Shown here piece after piece: positions 14,746-22,049 of a stretch of 27,330 nucleotides of DNA. The DNA lies in the NCBI GenBank assembly GCA_900546635.1, contig URDS01000023.1:1-27330 (forward strand), given 5' to 3'. Source of the stretch: an uncultured Eubacteriales bacterium. Its GTDB lineage: Bacteria; Bacillota; Clostridia; Oscillospirales; CAG-272. Positions within the stretch are counted from its first letter, which is position 1, and every line of letters starts with the position of its first letter. The position numbers and the translations under genes were made by a program. Below the pieces are notes generated by a model. It had not been told where the DNA came from, made no database searches, and worked only from the letters and a program-made list of their open reading frames with translations.

Positions 14746-16890
14746 ATGGGACTTACAAACAATTCCGTGGGAGTCAAAGCCATTGACTCCGGACTGGAAA
14801 TCAAGCGCCGATCTGCAAACGATCGGATTATCGCAATTGCGGGCAATCCAAATGTCGGAAAAAGCACTTTGTTTAACAATCTAACCGGTATGAATCAGCA
14901 TACCGGTAATTGGCCGGGAAAAACCGTTGCCAACGCACAAGGATACTGCTCGTCAAAGAAACATGACTATGTACTGGTGGATATACCCGGTACATATTCT
15001 CTGCTCGCCCATTCAGCCGAAGAAGAAGTCGCCAGAAACTTTATTTGTTTTGGAGAACCGGATGCAGTGGTTGTCGTTTGCGACGCAACCTGCCTTGAGC
15101 GGAATCTGAATTTGGTCTTACAAGCGCTTGAAATCTCCGACAAAGTAGTGGTATGCGTGAATCTATTGGACGAAGCAAAGCGCAAAAATATAAAAATTGA
15201 TCTCAAGCGCTTATCGGCTGAATTGGGGGTTCCGGTCGTTGGTACTATCGCCCGCAAAAAAAGCAGTCTGAACGCTCTGATGAATGCACTGGACGAAACC
15301 ATTGAGGAAAACTTTATTCCCAAACCAATCAAAATAACATATGACCCTATACTGGAAAAAGCAATCTCCGTTCTCGAAGAAGCCGTTAAGCAGCAATTGA
15401 ACGACAGAATCAACCCGAGATGGCTCAGTTTAAAGCTGCTGGATTATGACGAATCGCTCATTCGGGAAATCAATCATTTCTTTGGGAAAAACATATTATC
15501 CGATGAGAAAGTGGCCGCCGCGCTCGAAGAAGCGCAAAACACACTGAAAGCAGGCGGAATCCAAACCGAAAATATTAAGGACAAAATGGTCGCATCTATT
15601 GTACGCACTGCGGAAAAGATCAGCGCTTGCACCGTGACCTATGATCGTATGAAATACAACGCGGTTGACCGAAAAATAGATCGAATTCTAACCAGCAAAT
15701 GGGCCGGATATCCGATTATGATCGCGCTGCTCGCCCTGATTTTCTGGATTACAATCACCGGCGCCAACTATCCGTCCCAACTGTTATCCGACGGACTTTT
15801 TTGGCTGCAAGATCGCCTGAGCGACCTCTTTCGGTATTTAAACGCCCCGGAATGGCTGCACGGTGCATTGGTACTCGGCATCTACCGTGTGCTTGCCTGG
15901 GTCGTATCCGTCATGCTGCCGCCTATGGCCATCTTTTTTCCGTTATTCACCCTGCTTGAAGATCTCGGCTATTTGCCGCGCGTCGCCTACAATCTGGATA
16001 AACCGTTCAAATGCTGCGGCGCCTGCGGAAAACAGGCACTGACCACCTGTATGGGCTTCGGATGTAATGCCGCCGGGATCGTCGGCTGCCGAATTATCGA
16101 TTCTCCGCGTGAGAGACTGATCGCGATTCTTACCAACAATTTTGTTCCGTGCAACGGGCGATTCCCGACACTGATTGCAATCATTACAATGTTTTTTATC
16201 GGTACGCAAAGCGGTATATTCAGTTCCATCGGCTCTACGCTGATTTTAACCGGCGTGATTCTGCTCGGTATTTTGATGACACTGGCGATGTCCGGCCTGC
16301 TCTCCAAAACGATATTGAAAGGTATCCCCTCCTCTTTCACACTCGAACTGCCGCCTTATCGAAAACCACAGATCGGGAAAGTTATCGTCCGCTCGATTTT
16401 TGACCGCACATTGTTCGTTTTGGGACGCGCTGTTGCAATTGCCGCGCCAACCGGACTGATTATTTGGCTCAGCGCCAATATTACCGTCGGAGATGTCAGT
16501 CTACTGCACCACTGTACGTCTTTTCTCGACCCGTTCGCACAGCTTTTAGGGCTGGACGGTGTAATTCTGATGGCTTTTATTTTAGGACTGCCGGCCAACG
16601 AAATTGTGATCCCGATCATCATTATGGCTTACATGGCAGAAGGAAGCATTCTTGAACTGGGCAGTTTATCCGAAATGAAGCAGTTGTTTGTCGAAAACGG
16701 CTGGACCTGGATCACTGCGTTCAGCACCATGCTGTTCTCGCTGATGCACTGGCCCTGTTCTACTACACTCATAACAATAAAAAAAGAAACCGGAAGTATG
16801 AAATGGACGCTGGCCGCATTCTGGCTTCCAACGCTTGCCGGCCTGCTTATTTGTTTTCTGTTTGCCTCTACAGCCAAATTTTTTGTATAA
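14746..16890 (+). CDS. feoB: Ferrous iron transport protein B
   Basis: FeoB is the inner-membrane Fe(II) transporter with a cytoplasmic G domain. The 714-residue protein has G1 GNPNVGKST (33-41), G3 DIPGTYSL (79-86) and G4 NLLDEAK (140-146), then a helical domain. A membrane part with about 8 to 10 hydrophobic helices follows. The gate motifs CMGFGCNAAG and PCNGRFPT and the later PANEIVIPI are intact. ATG at 14746, with GAGGTGA upstream, is chosen; the open frame extends back to 14617 inside feoA and is not used. No feoC follows. Confidence 0.96.
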   Translation: MGLTNNSVGVKAIDSGLEIKRRSANDRIIAIAGNPNVGKSTLFNNLTGMNQHTGNWPGKTVANAQGYCSSKKHDYVLVDIPGTYSLLAHSAEEEVARNFICFGEPDAVVVVCDATCLERNLNLVLQALEISDKVVVCVNLLDEAKRKNIKIDLKRLSAELGVPVVGTIARKKSSLNALMNALDETIEENFIPKPIKITYDPILEKAISVLEEAVKQQLNDRINPRWLSLKLLDYDESLIREINHFFGKNILSDEKVAAALEEAQNTLKAGGIQTENIKDKMVASIVRTAEKISACTVTYDRMKYNAVDRKIDRILTSKWAGYPIMIALLALIFWITITGANYPSQLLSDGLFWLQDRLSDLFRYLNAPEWLHGALVLGIYRVLAWVVSVMLPPMAIFFPLFTLLEDLGYLPRVAYNLDKPFKCCGACGKQALTTCMGFGCNAAGIVGCRIIDSPRERLIAILTNNFVPCNGRFPTLIAIITMFFIGTQSGIFSSIGSTLILTGVILLGILMTLAMSGLLSKTILKGIPSSFTLELPPYRKPQIGKVIVRSIFDRTLFVLGRAVAIAAPTGLIIWLSANITVGDVSLLHHCTSFLDPFAQLLGLDGVILMAFILGLPANEIVIPIIIMAYMAEGSILELGSLSEMKQLFVENGWTWITAFSTMLFSLMHWPCSTTLITIKKETGSMKWTLAAFWLPTLAGLLICFLFASTAKFFV

Positions 16891-16962
16891 AGTAGTCCCG
16901 ATTCCTTTCATTTTCCAAGCATGACGTCTCCAAAATGCCGGGAGCATGCAACGATATGGGGC

Positions 16963-17001
16963 GATAAAGAAAAGACGCCAAGCCAGCGTCTTTTCTTTAT
17001 C
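16963..17001. terminator. Bidirectional terminator between feoB and ychF
   Basis: A perfect 16-bp stem, GATAAAGAAAAGACGC (16963-16978) with GCGTCTTTTCTTTATC (16986-17001), encloses a 7-nt loop. The A/T-rich outer stem can provide the U-tract in both directions. Confidence 0.85.
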
Positions 17002-17005
17002 TAAA

Positions 17006-18100
17006 TTAAACATTAAAGCGAAACAGTACAATATCACCGTCCGCAATCACATAGTCCTTTCCCTCGCTGCGCAAAAGTCCTTTTTCTTTGACAGCGCTCA
17101 TGCTGCCTGCACTGATCAAATCATCATATGCAACAATCTCTGCGCGAATAAAGCCGCGTTCAAAATCACTGTGAATTTTTCCTGCTGCCTGCGGCGCTTT
17201 CGTCCCCTCTGCAATCGTCCATGCGCGAACTTCTTTCGGTCCCGCCGTAAGATAGCTTATCAGCCCTAAAAGTTTGTATCCCGCGGCAATCAGTCGATCA
17301 AGGCCGCTTTGTTGTATTCCCAAATCCTGCAAAAATGCTTTTTTTTCTTCACCGTCAAGTTCGGCAAGCTCGGCTTCCACCTCGGCGCAAACCTCTATCA
17401 TCTCTGCATGCTCACGATCAGCCAATTCTTTCAACCGGCTATAGAATACATTCCCTGACAAATCCGTACCGATCATATCTTCGCTGATATTGGCCAGATA
17501 AATGACCGGTTTCAGAGTCAAAAGCGGCGTCTCGGAAAGCACTTCCAGTTCCTCTTCGGAAAGTTCGAGGGTCCGCGCGCATTTGCCCGCTTCAAGCGCA
17601 GTTCTTACACGCTCCAAAACCTCAATTTCCGATGCAAGTGTCTTGTCGCCTTTCATCGCTTTTTTCACACGATCAATTCTGCGATCCAAAAGTTCCATAT
17701 CAGAAAATATCAATTCAAGATTAATTGTCTCAACGTCACGTACCGGATCAATACTGCCGTCTACATGGATGATATTGCTGTCTTCAAAACAACGCACGAC
17801 ATGAACGATTGCATCCACCTCGCGAATATGAGATAAGAACTTATTTCCAAGCCCCTCCCCTTTGGAAGCGCCGCGCACAAGACCGGCAATATCCACAAAT
17901 TCAATCACGGCAGGCGTATATTTTTCCGGATGATACATTTCGGCCAGAACATCCAGCCGGTGATCCGGAACCGGTACTACCCCCACATTCGGATCAATTG
18001 TACAAAACGGATAATTTGCAGACTGTGCTCCGGCATTGGTCAACGCATTAAACAGCGTACTTTTTCCTACATTAGGGAGCCCGACGATTCCAAGTTTCAT
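17006..18100 (-). CDS. ychF: Redox-regulated ATPase YchF (Obg-family)
   Basis: YchF is an Obg-family P-loop NTPase that prefers ATP and associates with ribosomes. The 364-residue protein has G1 GLPNVGKSTLFNALTNAG cut at the family position (7-24), the switch region with DIAGLVRGASKGEGLGN, and an NISE motif in place of the GTP-specific NKxD. The C-terminal TGS-like domain carries RAWTIAEGTKAPQAAGKIH and DYVIADGDI. The length equals the usual 363-366. ATG at 18100 with AAAGGGA upstream is chosen; an in-frame extension to 18187 runs through the promoter. Confidence 0.97.
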   Translation of the reverse strand: MKLGIVGLPNVGKSTLFNALTNAGAQSANYPFCTIDPNVGVVPVPDHRLDVLAEMYHPEKYTPAVIEFVDIAGLVRGASKGEGLGNKFLSHIREVDAIVHVVRCFEDSNIIHVDGSIDPVRDVETINLELIFSDMELLDRRIDRVKKAMKGDKTLASEIEVLERVRTALEAGKCARTLELSEEELEVLSETPLLTLKPVIYLANISEDMIGTDLSGNVFYSRLKELADREHAEMIEVCAEVEAELAELDGEEKKAFLQDLGIQQSGLDRLIAAGYKLLGLISYLTAGPKEVRAWTIAEGTKAPQAAGKIHSDFERGFIRAEIVAYDDLISAGSMSAVKEKGLLRSEGKDYVIADGDIVLFRFNV

Positions 18101-18131
18101 TTTTATGTCCCTTTCACGATTTACTTTTGCT

Positions 18132-18160
18132 ATTATATAACATTCACCGATTTTTTGCAA
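18132..18160 (-). promoter_or_regulatory. ychF promoter
   Basis: On the minus strand, TTGCAA (18155-18160), a 17-bp spacer and a perfect TATAAT (18132-18137) lie about 32 bp before the ychF start. Confidence 0.75.
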
Positions 18161-18209
18161 GTGAACGCCAAACTTTTTTGACACCAATCGATTTAATTAT
18201 TTTTGTTCA

Positions 18210-18238
18210 TTGCTTTGTTACATTTTATATGCTATACT
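18210..18238 (+). promoter_or_regulatory. Promoter of the response regulator gene
   Basis: TTGCTT (18210-18215), a 17-bp spacer and TATACT (18233-18238) lie 22 bp before the ATG at 18261, so the 5' untranslated region would be very short. Confidence 0.6.
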
Positions 18239-18260
18239 AAGAAAGATGTGAGGTGAAATT

Positions 18261-18950
18261 ATGCACGGGATACTGCTTTTAATTGGAACGAATGACCATG
18301 TTTTCTCACAATTTTCCGAACATTTCGGACCTGTTTCACATTTTGAAATTCGATTTTTACCGCTGACTCCGGATCTGGACGCCCGAATTCAATTTCTTGC
18401 ACCCGATATTATCATAATTGACACAGGCGATGCAAAAACGCTGAATGCATATCAATCCATTTTGCGCAGCTTTACTGTACCGGTCATTCTGCTCTCTGAT
18501 TGCTTTGATTTGGGAGCACGGATCGCCGCCCTGGAAACTGGTGCAGATGATGTACTTGTCAAACCGTATGACGCACATGAACTCGCCGCGCGGATTCACG
18601 CTGTTCTGCGTCGTACAGAACGCGCAAAAAGCAACGCGTATTCGGAGGAAACACTGCGATTTGAAAATCTGGAAATCAATGAAACCAAGCGAGAGTTAAA
18701 ATTATGCAACCAAGCCGTAAAAATTCCTCCAAAAGAATTTCGTCTGCTCTATCTGCTTGCATCGAAACCCAATATAGCCCTCTCACGCAACGAACTGATT
18801 CAAAAAGTTTGGAATTACGATTATCTGGGAGATTCCCGAACGGTAGATGTACATATCAAACGTCTCAGAAAACGATTGCAGGGAGTTTCCAAGCGCTGGG
18901 AGATCGTCAGTGTCTGGGGCTTCGGCTATAAATTTGAAGTGAAAGAATAA
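18261..18950 (+). CDS. Orphan OmpR-family response regulator with degenerate receiver domain
   Basis: The 229-residue protein has an N-terminal receiver (about 1-118) and a C-terminal OmpR/PhoB winged helix (about 130-227) with SRNELIQKVW and SRTVDVHIKRLRKRL. In the receiver, the likely phosphoacceptor Asp54 (IIIIDTGD) and the conserved Lys101 (VLVKPYDAHE) are present. The usual pair of acidic residues after the first strand, which binds Mg2+, is missing: ILLLIGTNDH has Gly-Thr at that place. No histidine kinase gene is adjacent, and a terminator follows at once. It may be regulated without normal phosphorylation. GAGGTGA precedes the ATG. Confidence 0.88.
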   Translation: MHGILLLIGTNDHVFSQFSEHFGPVSHFEIRFLPLTPDLDARIQFLAPDIIIIDTGDAKTLNAYQSILRSFTVPVILLSDCFDLGARIAALETGADDVLVKPYDAHELAARIHAVLRRTERAKSNAYSEETLRFENLEINETKRELKLCNQAVKIPPKEFRLLYLLASKPNIALSRNELIQKVWNYDYLGDSRTVDVHIKRLRKRLQGVSKRWEIVSVWGFGYKFEVKE

Positions 18951-18980
18951 AGCGACCATATGTTTCAGCAAAACTAAATA

Positions 18981-19025
18981 AAAAAACACAGCATAATGGA
19001 ACCATCCACTATGTTGTGTTTTTTT
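18981..19025. terminator. Bidirectional terminator between the response regulator and tRNA-Lys
   Basis: A long stem (18981-19000 with 19005-19025, loop ACCA) has one A-C mismatch and one G-T pair. It has an A-run at its left end and a T-run at its right end. The right end touches the encoded CCA of the tRNA, so the minus-strand terminator starts directly after the tRNA. Confidence 0.85.
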
Positions 19026-19100
19026 GGTGCTCCTGCGGAGATTCGAACTCCGGACACCTTGATTAAAAGTCAAGTGCTCTACCGTCTGAGCTACAGGGGC
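19025..19100 (-). tRNA. tRNA-Lys (anticodon UUU)
   Basis: The minus strand folds as a 76-nt tRNA with encoded CCA. The acceptor is GCCCCTG with CAGGAGC, the D-stem is GCTC/GAGC, the anticodon arm is CTTGA-CTTTTAA-TCAAG with anticodon TTT, and the T-arm is CGGAG-TTCGAAT-CTCCG. The discriminator is A73. One acceptor pair is broken: C3 faces A70. All other stems are perfect. Confidence 0.95.
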
Positions 19101-19117
19101 ATCCATCGCACTTGAAT

Positions 19118-19146
19118 ATACTACCATATTCGTTTTAATTTGTCAA
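19118..19146 (-). promoter_or_regulatory. tRNA-Lys promoter
   Basis: On the minus strand, a perfect TTGACA (19141-19146), a 17-bp spacer and TAGTAT (19118-19123) lie about 18 bp before the tRNA 5' end. Confidence 0.75.
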
Positions 19147-19172
19147 CACTTTTTTTAAGTTTTCAGACGAAA

Positions 19173-19201
19173 TATGCGGCCGCCGTTTTAGCGGCCGCAT
19201 A
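19173..19201 (-). terminator. Hairpin after eno
   Basis: An 11-bp GC-rich perfect stem (19173-19183 with 19191-19201, loop CGTTTTA) lies 10 bp after the eno stop. The following minus-strand sequence has only a short T-run (ATTT), so it is a moderately convincing terminator. Confidence 0.65.
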
Positions 19202-19210
19202 GAGACAAAA

Positions 19211-20473
19211 TCAATTTCCGTACAGGGCGCCTGAATTCAATGAACTTTCGATGCGCAGCAGACGGTTGTATTTTGCAACCCGCTCGCTTCTGCAAGGCGC
19301 TCCGGTCTTGATAAAGGGCGCATTAGAGGCCACCGCTATATCCGCAATGGTCGTGTCCTCCGTTTCACCGGAACGATGAGATAAAATAAATTTGTATCCA
19401 TTCGCCTTCGCATGCAAAATAACATCAAGCGTTTCACTAAGCGTTCCGATTTGGTTTGGTTTGATCAAAATCGAATTTGCCGAACCAAGACGAACTCCAT
19501 CAAGCAGACGCTTCGTATTTGTTACAAACAAATCATCTCCGACCAACATAACCTTTTTGCCGATTCGGCGCGTCAAACTTGTCCAACCGGCAAAATCAGA
19601 CTGATCCAATGCATCTTCTATTGAACAAATTGGATATTTGGAAATCAAATTTTCCCAATACGAAATCAACTCGTCCGTCTGCATGCTTACTTTTCTTTTT
19701 GGCAAAAAATACGCCCCGCTGTTTTGCCACTCACTGCTGGCCGCATCCAGTGCAACTTTGACGACATCCGTATCATATCCGGCTTCTTCAATCGCTTCGC
19801 AGATTAGTTGAATCGCTTCTTCATCCCCCGCGAGATTCGGCGCATATCCTCCCTCATCGCCCACGGATGTGGCAAGTCCGCGATCCCGAAGAATTTTACC
19901 GAGTGTATGATAGATTTCCGCACCGATCCGCAGTGCATCCGAAAAGCTGTGCGCACCGACAGGCGCAATCATAAATTCCTGAATGTCCACATTATTTGAA
20001 GCATGTGCGCCGCCGTTTAAAATATTCATCATCGGCACCGGAAGACATCGTGCGGAAATCCCTCCGAGATATTTAAAAAGCGGCATATGATATGAATTTG
20101 CCGCGGCACGAGCACATGCCATAGAAACCGCAAGGATCGCATTCGCGCCCAACCCGGATTTATTCTCTGTGCCGTCAATTTCCTGCATAATCGCGTCGAT
20201 CTCATACTGTTCATATACAGAAATACCGGATAATGCCGGATGAATTTTTTTATGAATATTGCATACCGCATCAAGAACGCCTTTTCCGCCATAACGCGCA
20301 CTGCCCTTATCCCGCAGTTCATGTGCCTCATATGCACCGGTCGATGCACCGGACGGAACGCTTGCCATTCCTACGGTTCCGTCGCTCAGAACAACGGATG
20401 CCTCCACAGTCGGGTTTCCGCGGGAATCCAAGACTTCCCTGCCGCATACTTTCGTTATATAATTTTTTCCCAT
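19211..20473 (-). CDS. eno: Enolase (phosphopyruvate hydratase)
   Basis: Enolase converts 2-phosphoglycerate to PEP in glycolysis. The 420-residue protein has the N-terminal REVLDSRGNPTVEA and SGASTGAYEA loops, Glu207 in GDEGGYAPN, and metal ligands Asp243 (VALDAASSE), Glu286 (SIEDALDQ) and Asp313 (VGDDLFVTN). The catalytic base is Lys338 in LIKPNQIGT, followed by SHRSGETEDT (365-374) and IKTGAPCRSER. ATG at 20473 with AGGAGGG upstream is chosen; the open frame extends to 20542 but lacks support. It is a single-gene unit here, away from other glycolytic genes. Confidence 0.97.
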   Translation of the reverse strand: MGKNYITKVCGREVLDSRGNPTVEASVVLSDGTVGMASVPSGASTGAYEAHELRDKGSARYGGKGVLDAVCNIHKKIHPALSGISVYEQYEIDAIMQEIDGTENKSGLGANAILAVSMACARAAANSYHMPLFKYLGGISARCLPVPMMNILNGGAHASNNVDIQEFMIAPVGAHSFSDALRIGAEIYHTLGKILRDRGLATSVGDEGGYAPNLAGDEEAIQLICEAIEEAGYDTDVVKVALDAASSEWQNSGAYFLPKRKVSMQTDELISYWENLISKYPICSIEDALDQSDFAGWTSLTRRIGKKVMLVGDDLFVTNTKRLLDGVRLGSANSILIKPNQIGTLSETLDVILHAKANGYKFILSHRSGETEDTTIADIAVASNAPFIKTGAPCRSERVAKYNRLLRIESSLNSGALYGN

Positions 20474-20538
20474 GCCTGTCCCTCCTAAAAGAATGTACGA
20501 GAATATTATTATCATTTTTACCTCAAAAATTCTGTTCT

Positions 20539-20560
20539 GCAAAATAAATCTTTATTTTGC
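20539..20560. repeat. Perfect inverted repeat in the eno / LysM-GH18 divergent region
   Basis: GCAAAATAAA (20539-20548) and TTTATTTTGC (20551-20560) form a perfect 10-bp inverted repeat with a TC centre. It directly abuts a TATACT (20562-20567) on the plus strand. On the minus strand its end forms part of TTGCAG, a possible eno -35. This placement fits an operator for one or both genes. Confidence 0.5.
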
Positions 20561-20561
20561 A

Positions 20562-20567
20562 TATACT
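20562..20567 (+). promoter_or_regulatory. Possible -10 element of the LysM-GH18 gene
   Basis: TATACT lies 31 bp before the ATG at 20598. There is no good sigma-A -35 at the right distance. With the preceding bases it reads CATATACT, close to sporulation sigma-E -10 elements. That would fit a spore-type protein but is speculative. Confidence 0.3.
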
Positions 20568-20597
20568 GTTAGAAATTCCAACGATGAGGTGTTTCCC

Positions 20598-21854
20598 ATG
20601 ATCATTCATACTGTAAGTCCAAGCGATACGTTTTATTCCATTGCCCGGCAATATGGCATTCCCGAATCCAGAATTTTAACCGATAACTTTCTGGATCCGG
20701 AAAGAAAGCTAATACCGGGACAGACACTGATTATCAGCAAACCATGCAAAACCTGCATTGTGCGTGGAGGAGATACCCTGCAAAGTATTGCAGAAAAGAA
20801 CAACATCAGCGTACTTTCCCTGATGCAAAACAACCCGCAGGCCATCGAAGATTCCCTGATGCCCTCTCAAACACTAAACCTTGAATATGACAGAACCGGA
20901 GCGCCGCAAATCATAGTACACGCATACTCAGGCGGCGCTTCTGTAGACGCAACAGAAAAACAACTTCCATACATATCCGCCCTCAGCATACAAAATGCCA
21001 CGCGACTTACCGACAATGGTGTATCCCTCACGCGCGACATCCGCCCTTATACTGCAGCAGCAAGAAAATACCGAACCATTCCATTCTTATTTATTGATGC
21101 TCTGGATACGCGCGGAAAATATGATCCCCGCCGTGTCTCCGTAATGCTGCAATCTCCAGAGGCTACCGAACGTTTTATTCAAAGCGCACTGCAAGCAGCG
21201 CGCACCAGCGGCGCTAGCGGAATAGAAATCTCCTTTGAAGGCCTTCCCGAAGAAGACAACTACAAATATATCGATATGCTGCTTGCTCTGCATGGACTCA
21301 CGGGGGATTCGGACATAAAAGTCATCTCTCCCATTCTTCCGCTACCGGCCACACTCAGCGAAAATGATGAAAATAAGATCGATATAACAGACTTTACACC
21401 GGTCTGGAACTTCATTTGGGATGATGAGAAAATAACGTCCCCCGCGGCGCCTTATAACAAAATGCAGGATTTTTTCGCATCGGAAAATATGCAAAAACAC
21501 GCGCCAAAGCTGCTTATGGGCATTCCGACTTTCGGAATCGACTACATTAAAAACGGCGCCGATTATAGAAAAATGGCCGTCAGCGCCTCTGCAGGACTGG
21601 AAATTGCAAACGGCCGTGCGATCACTTCCGCCTTTAATGAGCAAAGTCGTACACCTTATATCCAATATTCGGAAAACACCCGAAAATTTCCGGAGGAACA
21701 CTTAATTTGTTACGAAGACGCGCGCTCCATTTCAGAGAAGCTGGATATGCTGGATCATTATAATCTCGGCGGTGTCAGCATTATGTCGCTGGACTACAAC
21801 TGCCCGGTTCTGTGGCAAGTTCTGAATCAAAGATACAATATTTTAAAATACTGA
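20598..21854 (+). CDS. LysM and GH18-type (YaaH/SleL-like) spore cortex or peptidoglycan-associated protein
   Basis: The 418-residue protein starts with two LysM domains (about 3-46 and 53-95: HTVSPSDTFYSIARQYG and VRGGDTLQSIAEKNN), which bind peptidoglycan. A GH18-like TIM barrel follows (about 104-415). YaaH/SleL-type proteins with this layout, and no signal peptide, act in spore coats and cortex degradation. The catalytic DxxDxDxE-type motif reads GIEISFEG here: the catalytic Glu214 is kept but the usual Asp two residues before it is Ser212. Activity may be weak or altered. ATG at 20598 with GAGGTG upstream is chosen; the open frame back to 20472 overlaps the eno start and is not used. Confidence 0.85.
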   Translation: MIIHTVSPSDTFYSIARQYGIPESRILTDNFLDPERKLIPGQTLIISKPCKTCIVRGGDTLQSIAEKNNISVLSLMQNNPQAIEDSLMPSQTLNLEYDRTGAPQIIVHAYSGGASVDATEKQLPYISALSIQNATRLTDNGVSLTRDIRPYTAAARKYRTIPFLFIDALDTRGKYDPRRVSVMLQSPEATERFIQSALQAARTSGASGIEISFEGLPEEDNYKYIDMLLALHGLTGDSDIKVISPILPLPATLSENDENKIDITDFTPVWNFIWDDEKITSPAAPYNKMQDFFASENMQKHAPKLLMGIPTFGIDYIKNGADYRKMAVSASAGLEIANGRAITSAFNEQSRTPYIQYSENTRKFPEEHLICYEDARSISEKLDMLDHYNLGGVSIMSLDYNCPVLWQVLNQRYNILKY

Positions 21855-21870
21855 CACGCAGTTCATGAAT

Positions 21871-21886
21871 CAAATTTTAAAATTTG
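21871..21886. repeat. 16-bp perfect AT palindrome
   Basis: CAAATTTTAAAATTTG is a perfect palindrome located 16 bp after the LysM-GH18 stop and about 160 bp before pckG. It could be a weak terminator or a binding site. The rest of the 21855-22049 gap holds only the pckG promoter. Confidence 0.35.
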
Positions 21887-21956
21887 CCAAAGATATGTTC
21901 GTTGTGTGACAATTTTTTGACGTACTGTGAAATTCTGGATCATTTGCCGTTTCCTA

Positions 21957-21993
21957 TTGCAAATTTGACAAATCCGTGTTATAGTATTATTAG
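21957..21993 (+). promoter_or_regulatory. pckG promoter region (two overlapping candidates)
   Basis: TTGCAA (21957-21962), a 17-bp spacer and TATAGT (21980-21985) make one candidate. TTGACA (21965-21970), a 17-bp spacer and TATTAG (21988-21993) make another, shifted by 8 bp. Either places the start of transcription about 50-60 bp before pckG. Confidence 0.6.
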
Positions 21994-22049
21994 GGAAAAG
22001 TTGGTTTTTCAATAAATAAAAAATTTATATATAATAGGAGAACAAAAAC

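Noticed and set aside
19173..19201. NotI-type GCGGCCGC repeat as a cloning scar
   Set aside because: The two copies form the arms of a natural hairpin just after eno, which fits a terminator better than vector sequence.
20472..20597. N-terminal extension of the LysM-GH18 protein to 20472
   Set aside because: It would overlap the eno start and pass through the promoter region. The LysM domain starts directly after the ATG at 20598, which has its own ribosome site.
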